A stretch of DNA of 51,836 nt from Candidatus Stoquefichus massiliensis AP9 (lineage in GTDB: Bacteria; Bacillota_I; Bacilli_A; Erysipelotrichales; Coprobacillaceae): contig NZ_HG005287.1 in NCBI RefSeq assembly GCF_000455285.1, positions 135,318 through 187,153 of the forward strand. Reading direction: 5' to 3'. Both the position numbers and the translations under genes were made by a program. Of the stretch, positions 18,638 to 26,977 are shown piece by piece; position 1 is the stretch's first letter; every line of letters begins with the position of its first letter. The notes beneath the pieces were generated by a model that was not told the DNA's origin, searched no databases, and saw nothing but the letters and a program-made list of their open reading frames with translations.

Positions 18638-19316
18638 CCGTATAACCTCCTGAACTTGTATCTGTTTTAATACATCCATCCTCTATTAAAATTGTTCTCT
18701 TTTTATATTTTTGAACAATTTCTTTATCATGTGTTACAACTAAAATTGTTGTATGATTCACTTCATTAATTCTTTCTAATAATTCAATAATTTCTACAGA
18801 TGTATCTGGATCTAAATTTCCTGTTGGTTCATCAGCAATAAGAACTTTTGGATTATTAACGATTGCTCTTGCAATCGCAACACGTTGCTGTTGACCACCA
18901 GATAACTCATGAGGAAAAGCATTGGCTTTATCTTCTAATCCTACAAGTTCTAATGTTCTTCTCACTTTTTTTCTAATTTCTACTTTTGGTGTATCAGTCA
19001 CTTCCAATGTAAAAGCAATATTTTCAAAGACTGTTTTCTTAGGTAGTAACCTAAAGTTTTGAAAAACAACACCAATATTTCTTCTAAAATAAGGAACCTT
19101 ACGATCCTTAATCTTTGAAACATCCTGTCCAGCAACAATCACCTTTCCTGATGTTGGTTTTTCTTCTCTATATAATAACTTAATAAAAGTAGATTTTCCT
19201 GCTCCTGTTGGTCCAATAACATAAACAAATTCACCTGGACCTATATTAACATTCATATTGTTAACAGCTCTTACGCCCGTCTTATAAACTTTTGTAACAT
19301 TTTCAAGTTTTATCAT
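18624..19316 (-). CDS. ftsE: Cell-division ATP-binding protein FtsE
   Basis: A 230-residue ABC ATPase with Walker A GPTGAGKST, the signature [14 protein letters not shown] and Walker B VLIADEPTGNLDP. It drives FtsX. AAGGAG stands 9 bases before the ATG. The gene order ftsE-ftsX with overlap is universal. A short leader and an extended -10 site lie just upstream. Confidence 0.96.
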   Translation of the reverse strand: MIKLENVTKVYKTGVRAVNNMNVNIGPGEFVYVIGPTGAGKSTFIKLLYREEKPTSGKVIVAGQDVSKIKDRKVPYFRRNIGVVFQNFRLLPKKTVFENIAFTLEVTDTPKVEIRKKVRRTLELVGLEDKANAFPHELSGGQQQRVAIARAIVNNPKVLIADEPTGNLDPDTSVEIIELLERINEVNHTTILVVTHDKEIVQKYKKRTILIEDGCIKTDTSSGGYTDGVN

Positions 19317-19336
19317 CTTATCACGCTCCTTGCTCC

Positions 19337-19345
19337 ATTATAACA
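19337..19345 (-). promoter_or_regulatory. Extended -10 promoter of ftsE
   Basis: On the minus strand TGT-TATAAT is a good extended -10 element. The transcription start would fall near 19330, leaving a leader of about 14 bases that includes the AAGGAG site. No convincing -35 is seen. Confidence 0.5.
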
Positions 19346-19453
19346 CATATTTTGTCTAAAAAAATGGAAATTATAGGTTTTTTGATGTGATAAAGAAATA
19401 TTTTATGATGATTATTTTCTTAACCTTAAATATAACTGTATTTAACAAGAAAA

Positions 19454-19472
19454 GGAATAGTTTCATCATTCC
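19454..19472 (-). terminator. Weak terminator behind the decayed gene
   Basis: On the minus strand GGAAT(G) pairs with (T)ATTCC, followed by TTTTCTT. It sits 10 bases after the stop of the decayed frame at 19482-19715, which supports a former gene there. Confidence 0.5.
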
Positions 19473-19481
19473 ATCAATTTA

Positions 19482-19715
19482 TTATCTCAATAGTCCACTT
19501 CCAGTCGGTTTCTTGCCCTCTGGATGACGTTATAGCTTATACAAATCTATATTCTTGCCTGTAAATCTACTCATCTGCTTCTTCTATAACACTAATTTAT
19601 CCTCATGATAATTCTAACGTTTACTATGACCATGTATCTAACTCTCATAGACATAGCAATAATCATCATTACTGTCATATCACATTTTCAAATACATATT
19701 AATTGCAAATGTGAC
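19482..19715 (-). pseudogene. Decayed coding sequence, family not recognised
   Basis: A single minus-strand frame of 78 codons reads as protein-like sequence (segments MSRFTGKNIDLYKL, RHPEGKKPTGSGLLR) but is broken by five in-frame stops (one TGA, three TAG, one TAA). A weak terminator follows its end. It could be a transposase relic or a lost cellular gene. The remainder of 19317-19864 shows nothing else I can support. Confidence 0.45.
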
Positions 19716-19864
19716 TTCTTATCTTGTTAGACACTCTTTTTAATAGTTGCATTTCTCTTTGTTTTTTATATTACTTTCTATAATATAGATAAAAAGATAT
19801 CATGCTTCAATGCATCATATCTTATATATAAAAATTGATAGAGTGATTCTCTTTTTTAGTCTAT

Positions 19865-20314
19865 TTATTTCTTAGGAAAATAATGCTGACGTGCAAAAGA
19901 AACGATTTCATATTCTATTCCTTCACTATCTTTAAAGAAAAAAGCATAGTAATCTGAACAATATTCAAGGTAATATTGTGGTTTATGTACAATTGTTGCA
20001 TCAATTCCTTTAACTTGTTCATATATTGAATCTACCTCATCTTGATTCTTCGCTTGAAAAGCCAAATGATGTAATGAGCCTGCTCTTCGACGACTTCGTT
20101 TATCATCAACATATTCTTTTCGTTGACTGACAATTCCAATTGATAAGCACCTATGATGATATTCAATAATTTCATAATCATGTTCTGGTACACTACCAAA
20201 TTCTTTGAGTGATATATCAAAACCTAAAATAGGCAACAATTCATCATAAAATTTTTCTGCCCGTTTTAGATCAGAAACAGTTATATGAATGTGATCAATA
20301 ATCGGTAACATCAT
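19865..20314 (-). CDS. VOC/glyoxalase-family protein
   Basis: A 149-residue vicinal-oxygen-chelate protein (glyoxalase/bleomycin-resistance/dioxygenase fold). It has the first half-motif DHIHITVSDLKRAEKFYDELLPILGF and the second-half SLHHLAFQAKN and FFFKDSEGIEYEIV. Probable metal ligands are His8 or His10, His104 and the Glu of YEIV. GGAG precedes the ATG at 20314. The substrate is unknown. Confidence 0.85.
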   Translation of the reverse strand: MMLPIIDHIHITVSDLKRAEKFYDELLPILGFDISLKEFGSVPEHDYEIIEYHHRCLSIGIVSQRKEYVDDKRSRRRAGSLHHLAFQAKNQDEVDSIYEQVKGIDATIVHKPQYYLEYCSDYYAFFFKDSEGIEYEIVSFARQHYFPKK

Positions 20315-20358
20315 AACTCAGCTCCATTTCTATCAGTTATATATAACTACTAACACTT

Positions 20359-21192
20359 TTAAGACTGTAAATCAATACGCTGACATATTTCTTGATAACG
20401 TTTGGTAGCAAGAAAACTTGGTTGAGCTTTTTGACAAAAAGATAATTTTGCCAGTTTTGGAACAACTCGTTCAACAATGATTTGACTATCAACTAGTTTT
20501 GATTGCAATGTTGTAAATGCTTCTTTAAATCTGGAATCATTTTTAGCATAATCATAGAAAGACAATACATATACATAATAAAATAAATTATAACCTCGCA
20601 TAGGATATTCTATCTGATTAAATAATTTTCCAATCCCATAATGACAAGGACTAATTGGTTTTTTCATTGTCCAATGTTGTAACAAAAAATCAACTGCCTT
20701 TTCTAAGCTTACATTTTGGTTATACTTATTTGTATAACGAAAAGCATCTAAAACTGTTAAAGTTGTATAAGGTGTTGAAAATTCAGTTTCTGGTCCTCTA
20801 CCAAAACTATATTTATGACACTTCCAACCTCCATCATCTGCCTGTATATCTAAAAAATATTGAAATGTCTTGCTGATTCTTTGGTCAGCAACATATCCCA
20901 TTGAACACAGTGTTTTCAGAGCCAAGGCAGTGTGACAAGGATAAATTCCTCCAGTTGGAGATGTTTTGAAACGTCCATCCATTCTCCATGTACTGAAGAT
21001 AAGGTCAGCACTTTGCTGAAAGACATCATGTTCTAATGGAACTCCTAATTCTAATAAGTAATTAATACATTCCAGTGTTGTGAACGGTGCTCCTTTTAAT
21101 AATTTTTTATCATTTGTTGCCCATAAATCGGCCCCATTATCATAACGATGTGATAAAATTTGTTCAATATCTTTTACAAAATTATTGTTCAT
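20359..21192 (-). CDS. Prenyltransferase/squalene-cyclase-like alpha-toroid protein
   Basis: A 277-residue soluble helical protein. Repeats such as FSTWRMDGRFKTSP, IQADDGGWKC and the YPCHTALALKTL helix resemble the QW-type repeats of terpenoid cyclases and prenyltransferase beta subunits. It is much shorter than a real cyclase and lacks the catalytic DxDD motif, so it is probably a binding or structural relative. AAGGAG precedes the ATG. It is 44 bases upstream of the VOC gene and likely co-transcribed with it. Confidence 0.6.
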   Translation of the reverse strand: MNNNFVKDIEQILSHRYDNGADLWATNDKKLLKGAPFTTLECINYLLELGVPLEHDVFQQSADLIFSTWRMDGRFKTSPTGGIYPCHTALALKTLCSMGYVADQRISKTFQYFLDIQADDGGWKCHKYSFGRGPETEFSTPYTTLTVLDAFRYTNKYNQNVSLEKAVDFLLQHWTMKKPISPCHYGIGKLFNQIEYPMRGYNLFYYVYVLSFYDYAKNDSRFKEAFTTLQSKLVDSQIIVERVVPKLAKLSFCQKAQPSFLATKRYQEICQRIDLQS

Positions 21193-21219
21193 ACACTTCT
21201 CTCCTTAAGATATTTACCA

Positions 21220-21474
21220 TTAACAACTCTGTGTGATAGCGACACAAACAAAAGGTACATACATTGCAAATAAAGATAATCTTTCCCAAAGACCCTCATA
21301 AGCTATTATTGTATTTTGAAATCTTGTTTTATCACCCATAATATAACAAGCAAAAAAGAATAATGCTCTAAAAAAGTCAATGAAACATAATCAACTTCCT
21401 ATCATGCCATGACCATTCTTATGACGCATAATATTATCTTCCTACCATTGTTTTTCATCTTTTAAAGTTTTCAT
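21220..21474 (-). pseudogene. Small membrane protein, broken by two stops
   Basis: A minus-strand frame of 85 codons starts with an ATG that overlaps the DUF1294 stop as ATGA, a genuine coupling signal. It runs MKTLKDEKQW, a TAG (21442-21444), then EDNIMRHKNGHGMIGS, a TGA (21391-21393), then a hydrophobic FFRALFFFACYIMGDKTRF part to a TAA at 21220. Both stops are one G-to-A change from Trp. I do not recognise the family. Confidence 0.6.
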
Positions 21475-21743
21475 AACTTTCTTCCTGATAAAACAACTAT
21501 TAAGATAACCATTTGAATGACTAAAATAAATGGAATTCCCCATACAAAATACCAGTGCTTACTCTTATGATGAAAAAAGTACATTCCTATCCATGTTCCT
21601 ATACTCCCACCCATAAGACTCACAAAGAAAAAGTATTTTTCAGCAATTCGCCAAGCATGTCGTTTAGCTTTCAATTTATCTATTCCCATAATGATAAAAC
21701 CAATAAAATTAATAATAACAAGATAAATAAATACCCATTTCAT
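21471..21743 (-). CDS. DUF1294 membrane protein
   Basis: A 90-residue protein with three membrane segments and the DUF1294 pattern: GIDKLKAKRHAWRIAEKYFF, then GGSIGTWIGMYFFHHKSKH. The function of the family is unknown. AAGGAG stands 8 bases before the ATG. The following frame, coupled by ATGA, is broken. Confidence 0.85.
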   Translation of the reverse strand: MKWVFIYLVIINFIGFIIMGIDKLKAKRHAWRIAEKYFFFVSLMGGSIGTWIGMYFFHHKSKHWYFVWGIPFILVIQMVILIVVLSGRKL

Positions 21744-21855
21744 ATCATTATCTCCTTATATTAAATATACATTATTTCATTGCGTGTTCCAATAGATTCT
21801 TTTTTGAACAAGAGTTCATTGGATAGATCTGCACTAACACTACATTCGAATGATT

Positions 21856-22497
21856 TTATATTCGATCAAATAATGTGTTCTGTTTGACGAAATCTAATCT
21901 TAATAATTGCTTGCCATCTGGTAACAATGTTACTTCTTTTAAAGTATGTTCATAATGTATATCTTTCATATGTTGGATAAGTTGTATTTCTTCGAGTTGA
22001 TGATGCACTTCATCTAAATGCTCAAAAACATGTGTAAATGGAGAATTAGATACAAATTCTTCATTGGGGTTGATTTGAATGACACATGAAACAAATTGTG
22101 GTGAAATGTTTTGCAGCACCCTTTGGAAACATGTGTAGCCGATATACTCAATCAGCAAATTAGCAACTACCAAATCAACATGTGGTAATTGATAGCCTTC
22201 ACTACACAAATCAGTACAGATGCATTCTAATATCGTCTCTAACTGGTCATAGCGTTGTTGACATTGTACAAGATAATCTTGATTAATATCCACTCCATAA
22301 ACCTTATGAACCTGATCTGGTGAAATATGCTCTAAACCATTTCCACCTGCAACACCTAATATCATAAGGGTTTCAATAGAATATTGAGAAAATTGTTTTT
22401 TCATGATTTTATTTAATTCTGATAACTGTTGAACAGTCTCTAGTTGCATATGATTCTCATAGTCATCAAGTGAAATATCTTGCCATGGATTCTTCAT
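21856..22497 (-). CDS. Class I SAM-dependent methyltransferase
   Basis: About 213 residues. The Rossmann motif I is seen in LMILGVAGGNGLEHI, motif II in VYGVDIN and motif IV in HVDLVVANLLIEYIG. The start at 22497 comes 2 bases after the DUF1905 stop, with AGGAGA upstream. The substrate is unknown; such stand-alone enzymes often act on small molecules. Co-transcribed with the DUF1905 gene. Confidence 0.8.
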   Translation of the reverse strand: MKNPWQDISLDDYENHMQLETVQQLSELNKIMKKQFSQYSIETLMILGVAGGNGLEHISPDQVHKVYGVDINQDYLVQCQQRYDQLETILECICTDLCSEGYQLPHVDLVVANLLIEYIGYTCFQRVLQNISPQFVSCVIQINPNEEFVSNSPFTHVFEHLDEVHHQLEEIQLIQHMKDIHYEHTLKEVTLLPDGKQLLRLDFVKQNTLFDRI

Positions 22498-22499
22498 AT

Positions 22500-22769
22500 C
22501 TATGTTCTCTCCTGAATTGCCACATGAACACAATCACCTAGCTGTTTATGAATTCTTGCTCGAATATCTTTATGTAAGCCAATGATGTGTTCTGACATTT
22601 TCTTACGTACCAAACGCCCCTGATAAGTAATACCATTAAAAGCAGCATTAACTTTAACGCGGCCTTTTTTTAATTCTTGACGGATATCATAAGGGAACTC
22701 TATATATGCTCCATCTCTATCATCTACTTTTTGAATAATAACATCAAATTCATAAACTTTTGAATTCAT
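22500..22769 (-). CDS. DUF1905 protein
   Basis: An 89-residue beta-barrel-like protein of the DUF1905 family (YEFDVIIQKVDDRDGAYIEFPYDI, VKVNAAFNGITYQGRLV, HIIGLHKDIRARIHKQLGDCVHV). The function is unknown. The ATG at 22769 has GGTGA 6 bases upstream. It is the first gene of a two-gene unit with the methyltransferase. Confidence 0.8.
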   Translation of the reverse strand: MNSKVYEFDVIIQKVDDRDGAYIEFPYDIRQELKKGRVKVNAAFNGITYQGRLVRKKMSEHIIGLHKDIRARIHKQLGDCVHVAIQERT

Positions 22770-22873
22770 CCTCATTCACCTTTTTTCTTATTATTCACAT
22801 TTTACTATTATAATTACATATGCGCAACCGAAATCATTTTCTTAAAATATTTTTGATATTATTATTTTGTTAT

Positions 22874-22901
22874 TTGTTTTGAAGCATATTTTTTGTATAA
22901 T
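22874..22901 (+). promoter_or_regulatory. Promoter of the zinc-ribbon gene
   Basis: TTGTTT (22874-22879), a 16-base spacer and a perfect TATAAT (22896-22901). The start would be near 22908. Confidence 0.55.
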
Positions 22902-22922
22902 AATAGATAAGAGGTGATGAAG

Positions 22923-23114
22923 GTGAGAAAGTGTCCAAGATGTCATAAAGAAATGAAAGAAGACTGTTATTTAAAGGATGAGGCACAGCCTATTAGTGAT
23001 TACACAATTATTGAAAAGGATGAAGATTATAAGAAGAAGAATCATCCCTTAAAAGTTGCTATTTGTAATACCTGTGGCTATGTAGAATTCTATGTTGATG
23101 TTAATGAGGATTAA
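22923..23114 (+). CDS. Small zinc-ribbon protein
   Basis: 63 residues with two CxxC pairs (KCPRCHKEM and ICNTCGY), a rubredoxin-like zinc ribbon. The start is taken as GTG at 22923, because the extended AAGAGGTGAT site lies correctly before it and too near the ATG at 22917. The family resembles the nucleic-acid-binding zinc-ribbon proteins beside other Firmicute genes. Function unknown. It has its own promoter and terminator. Confidence 0.75.
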   Translation: MRKCPRCHKEMKEDCYLKDEAQPISDYTIIEKDEDYKKKNHPLKVAICNTCGYVEFYVDVNED

Positions 23115-23121
23115 ATTCCTC
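23106..23121 (+). terminator. Terminator of the zinc-ribbon gene
   Basis: GAGGA pairs with TCCTC around a 6-base loop that includes the stop codon, followed by TTTTC. Confidence 0.55.
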
Positions 23122-23153
23122 TTTTCATTTATTTTTAAGTTTTTATCATCTTT

Positions 23154-23184
23154 TTTACAACTTATCTCAAAAAAATGTTATAAT
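23154..23184 (+). promoter_or_regulatory. Promoter of asnB
   Basis: TTTACA or TTACAA near 23154-23160, a spacer of 18-19 bases, then a perfect TATAAT (23179-23184). AAAGGATG at 23193-23200 is the ribosome site. Confidence 0.55.
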
Positions 23185-23208
23185 GCTTTCGCAAAGGATG
23201 TGATATAA

Positions 23209-25041
23209 ATGTGTGGAATCGTAGGATTCGCTCCAGTAAGTGAAAATGCCCCTGATATGTTAAAGAAAATGATGGATCGTATTGCACATAGAGGACCTGA
23301 TGGTGAAGGTCAATACGTTGATGATTATGTTGCTTTAGGACATCGTCGTTTATCTATTATTGATTTAGCAGGTGGTACTCAGCCAATGAAAACCAATCAT
23401 TTAGTGGTGGTGTTTAATGGTGAAATATATAATTATTTAGAATTAAAGAAAGATTTAGAAGCAAAAGGACATCATTTTCAAACTCATAGTGATACGGAAG
23501 TTCTTTTACATGGTTATGAAGAATACCATTATGATATTGTGAATTATTTAAGAGGAATGTTTGCTTTTGCACTTTATGATACAACAACACATGAATTATT
23601 TTGTGCAAGAGATCATTTTGGTATTAAACCTTTCTATTATTACTATGATCAAAAACATTTTTTATTTGCGAGTGAAATTAAAGGGTTTTTAGATCATCCT
23701 GATTTTAAGAAAGAATTAAATAAAGATGTTTTAGATATTTATTTAAAAATGAATTTTGTAGCAGGAGAAGAGACATTCTTTAAGAATGTGAAACAATTGC
23801 TGCCTGGACATTATGTTGTTTACAAAGATCAAAATATTGATATCAAGAGATATTATTCTATTCAATTTAAAGATCAATATAAGTCTGATCAGGAAATGAT
23901 TGAAATGATTGATCAAATTATGAAAGATTCTGTAAAACATCATTTGATTGCTGATGTTGAAGTTGGATCATTTTTAAGTAGCGGTATTGATTCGTCATAT
24001 CTTGTTTCGTTGGCTAGACCTCAGCATACTTATACAGTAGGATATAATGACGAGAGATATAATGAAATTGGTTATGCTAAAGATTTAACACAACAGTTAG
24101 GTATTGAAAATAAGAGTAAAATTATTTCTAAAGAAGAATATTTAAATATTTTACCACAAATTATGTATCATCTTGATGAACCAACCGCAGATCCAGCTGC
24201 TGTGGCATTATATTTTGTTAGTGAACTAGCAAGTAAAGATGTTAAGGTTGTTTTATCTGGTGAAGGTGCTGATGAATTCTTTGGTGGATATAATACATAT
24301 CGTGGTGATATTGATAGTGGAATCTATGGTAAAATTCCATTTGCTATTCGTCATTTTATATCTCGAATCTGCAAACATTTACCAACTATCAAAGGTATTC
24401 CTTTCCTCATTAGAAATGGTGAACGTATAGAAGATTATTATGTTGGTGTTAATCCTGTATTCTCTCAAAATGATTGTAAACATCTTTTAAGAGATACGAC
24501 CCATCTACATTCACATCAGGATATTGTTGCTCCATTATTTAAAAATTTAAAGAAAGCAACAAATATTCAGAAGCGTCAAAATGTAGATTTACAAACATGG
24601 TTTATCAAAGATATTCTTCAAAAAGGTGATAAGATGACAATGGCTCATTCTATCGAAAGTCGTGTTCCTTTTACTGATAGAGAAGTTTTTGATGTAGCAA
24701 GTTGCTTAAAAGACAACCAAAAAGTGACAAAAGAAAATACCAAGGTTTTATTAAGAGAAGCTGCTAGAAAAGTTATCCCTAATGAAGCCTATAAGAAAAA
24801 GAAACTAGGCTTTCCTGTACCATTAAGAGAATGGATGAGAGAAGAGGATCTTTATCAAAAAGTTTATGAAGGTTTACAAACACCTATCATTAAAGAATTA
24901 TTTGATGATCAAAAACTTATTTCTATGTTAGAAGACCATAAGAATCAAAAACATGATTATTATAAGAAGATTTGGACTGTCTATTGTTTTTCTTTATGGC
25001 ATCAAGTTTTCTTTAGTGAAGAATACAAAAAGCAAGCCTAG
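23209..25041 (+). CDS. asnB: Asparagine synthase (glutamine-hydrolysing)
   Basis: A 610-residue amidotransferase. The N-terminal class II glutaminase starts at the catalytic Cys2 (MCGIVGF) with AHRGPDGEG and NGEIYNY. The C-terminal synthetase domain has the PP-loop SSGIDSS (near 252) and GEGADEFFGGY. It makes asparagine from aspartate, glutamine and ATP; the variant length is also used for cell-wall amidation, so that role cannot be excluded. It stands alone with its own promoter, and its stop lies in a bidirectional terminator. Confidence 0.94.
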   Translation: MCGIVGFAPVSENAPDMLKKMMDRIAHRGPDGEGQYVDDYVALGHRRLSIIDLAGGTQPMKTNHLVVVFNGEIYNYLELKKDLEAKGHHFQTHSDTEVLLHGYEEYHYDIVNYLRGMFAFALYDTTTHELFCARDHFGIKPFYYYYDQKHFLFASEIKGFLDHPDFKKELNKDVLDIYLKMNFVAGEETFFKNVKQLLPGHYVVYKDQNIDIKRYYSIQFKDQYKSDQEMIEMIDQIMKDSVKHHLIADVEVGSFLSSGIDSSYLVSLARPQHTYTVGYNDERYNEIGYAKDLTQQLGIENKSKIISKEEYLNILPQIMYHLDEPTADPAAVALYFVSELASKDVKVVLSGEGADEFFGGYNTYRGDIDSGIYGKIPFAIRHFISRICKHLPTIKGIPFLIRNGERIEDYYVGVNPVFSQNDCKHLLRDTTHLHSHQDIVAPLFKNLKKATNIQKRQNVDLQTWFIKDILQKGDKMTMAHSIESRVPFTDREVFDVASCLKDNQKVTKENTKVLLREAARKVIPNEAYKKKKLGFPVPLREWMREEDLYQKVYEGLQTPIIKELFDDQKLISMLEDHKNQKHDYYKKIWTVYCFSLWHQVFFSEEYKKQA

Positions 25042-25051
25042 GCTTGCTTTT
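25028..25051. terminator. Bidirectional terminator between asnB and the lipid kinase
   Basis: A perfect 24-base palindrome centred at 25039/25040. Both convergent genes end inside it, overlapping by 4 bases, and both are read as KQA-stop because of the symmetry. T runs lie on both sides. Confidence 0.85.
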
Positions 25052-25907
25052 CATTATAATCAACAATATGAAGACATTGTGGAATAATGGTAAAGTGATA
25101 ATGATCATTATACATTTCTTCACCATCTACATTACAGCTATCTTTACAAATAATTTGAACATTTTTTACTCGAAAATAATGAACGTCTTTCCGTCCATCT
25201 AATTTATGACGTACAAGTCTTTCCACCATATAAGGAATCTTCCACTTAGGAATAGCATCGACAACACAAATATCCATGTATCCATCACTAATATCAGCAT
25301 GTGGAATAATCTGAAATCCACCACCATAATATTGAGCATTATTGATTGTACATAGAATCATTTCTCCTCGATATAAAAGTCGCTCATCAGTATAAATTTT
25401 CACATAGTGATTTTGATATTGAAAAGTATTCTGCAAAATAGAAACAATATAACTTTTAGATTCTGGTACAAAAGGAATGTGAGGTGTATCATGAACATGA
25501 TTTGCAATAACGCTATCCAATCCAAAACATGCTGCATTAATATAATATGTATCATTTAATTGAATGGCATCAATCTTTTTTGCTGGTAAAGTTAATGATT
25601 TTTTCAAAAGAATTTCAGGATTCTTGATAGGTGTTAGTGTCCGACAAAAATCATTTCCTGTTCCCAAAGGTAAAATAACGACCTCATGATTTGTATAAAC
25701 AAGTTTTTGGATAAGTCCATGAATTGTGCCATCACCACCAACAATATAAAAACGTGCTTTATCACGACAATTCTCTATATATTTTTGACTATCTCGCAAT
25801 GAATTACGGTAAACAACTTCATAATCTTTATCTTTCATAACATCATGTATAATTTGTTCAAAATCATGATGTTTTTTCGTATATTTCATCATAAAAATAT
25901 GTTTCAT
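25038..25907 (-). CDS. Diacylglycerol/lipid kinase family protein
   Basis: A 289-residue cytoplasmic or membrane-associated kinase of the DagK/YegS fold. GGDGTIHGL is the nucleotide-binding motif and PLGTGNDF the second catalytic motif. It phosphorylates diacylglycerol or a related lipid. The ATG at 25907 has AGAGAGG 8 bases upstream; an earlier GTG is too close to that site. Monocistronic, convergent with asnB. Confidence 0.88.
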   Translation of the reverse strand: MKHIFMMKYTKKHHDFEQIIHDVMKDKDYEVVYRNSLRDSQKYIENCRDKARFYIVGGDGTIHGLIQKLVYTNHEVVILPLGTGNDFCRTLTPIKNPEILLKKSLTLPAKKIDAIQLNDTYYINAACFGLDSVIANHVHDTPHIPFVPESKSYIVSILQNTFQYQNHYVKIYTDERLLYRGEMILCTINNAQYYGGGFQIIPHADISDGYMDICVVDAIPKWKIPYMVERLVRHKLDGRKDVHYFRVKNVQIICKDSCNVDGEEMYNDHYHFTIIPQCLHIVDYNEKQA

Positions 25908-25941
25908 ATTGTTCACCTCTCTTGTATTATATCGAAAACTC

Positions 25942-26871
25942 TTATTTTTGAATAGCCTTTGTTATATATCTTATAAAATTTCCTTTTTGAATTGTTGCCT
26001 GGTCAACAATTTGATATCCTAATTTCTCTAAGTCCTTATTCATATCAATATGACTAACTAACACAAGCATTGGTGCTAAATCCAATGTTCCTTCTAACAA
26101 AGATAATTGTTGCTGGTACGTAAAAGGACTATATACACCATAAGGTATGTCTAAAATAATGACATCATATCTTTTTGTTAATGTTCGCATATCTTTTCTT
26201 TGAATAATATGGGCATCATAACCAAAATGCTCTAAATTTAATCTTGCCTGATAAGCTACATCTCTGTTTATATCAAACCCTTCTATATCAATTCCCATAC
26301 TCAATGCTTCCAGAACAACTGTTCCTATCCCACAGCAAGGATCAACCACCTTTAGTTTGAGATCATTCCCCACTGCAATATTCACCAAAGTCCTAGCATC
26401 TCTTATATTTAAAGAATGAGAATATGAGTGAGGTTTTTCATAATTTTGACTCCAAACTGTTTGATTATGATAGATGCCAAAATACCATGTTTCTTTTATT
26501 TTTGTTATTGCAAAAATAGTTTGAGGATTTTGCATATTCACTGAACCATCAATTGGAAATGCTATATCACGACATCTCTGTAGTGATTCCTGATAATCCA
26601 CATGTGTAATTTCATTTTTTAAATAAATCACTTTAAAATCATAATAACACATGTGATTACTTTCTATGAAATGAATAATATCATCAAAAGATTTTGAAGA
26701 TTTTATAATATCTAATCTTCCTTTAATAAAGACGCTTCTTGTGTAATCAAAGTATTGATTTGTTAAATAATATTTAGATAGCATGTTATCGTGAAAAATA
26801 TATTTAAACTCCATCTCACATATTGCCTGTTCATTTGGTGAATAATTATAAAAATATAGGTATTTTTTCAT
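25942..26871 (-). CDS. RNA (guanine-N2)-methyltransferase-like, TRM11 type
   Basis: About 309 residues. The C-terminal half is an SAM methyltransferase of the UPF0020/TRM11 type: VVDPCCGIGTVVLEAL is motif I, EGFDINRD motif II, and ILDIPYGVYS the DPPY-like catalytic loop. The N-terminal half is poorly conserved and may be the RNA-binding part. The ATG at 26871 has AGAGG 6 bases before it, in preference to a start at 26928. It diverges from the following gene. Confidence 0.75.
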   Translation of the reverse strand: MKKYLYFYNYSPNEQAICEMEFKYIFHDNMLSKYYLTNQYFDYTRSVFIKGRLDIIKSSKSFDDIIHFIESNHMCYYDFKVIYLKNEITHVDYQESLQRCRDIAFPIDGSVNMQNPQTIFAITKIKETWYFGIYHNQTVWSQNYEKPHSYSHSLNIRDARTLVNIAVGNDLKLKVVDPCCGIGTVVLEALSMGIDIEGFDINRDVAYQARLNLEHFGYDAHIIQRKDMRTLTKRYDVIILDIPYGVYSPFTYQQQLSLLEGTLDLAPMLVLVSHIDMNKDLEKLGYQIVDQATIQKGNFIRYITKAIQK

Positions 26872-26977
26872 TGTTTTCCTCTTTCTGTTTCTTACATTTT
26901 TGTTATGTTTGTTTTTTATAGTATACATAAATTATGAAATGTTGTAAAATGAAGTTACATTTTGGGAGGTGGTCCTT

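Noticed and set aside
19482-19580. Similarity of MSRFTG to ribosomal protein S4
   Set aside because: The match stops after six residues and the rest does not fit S4.
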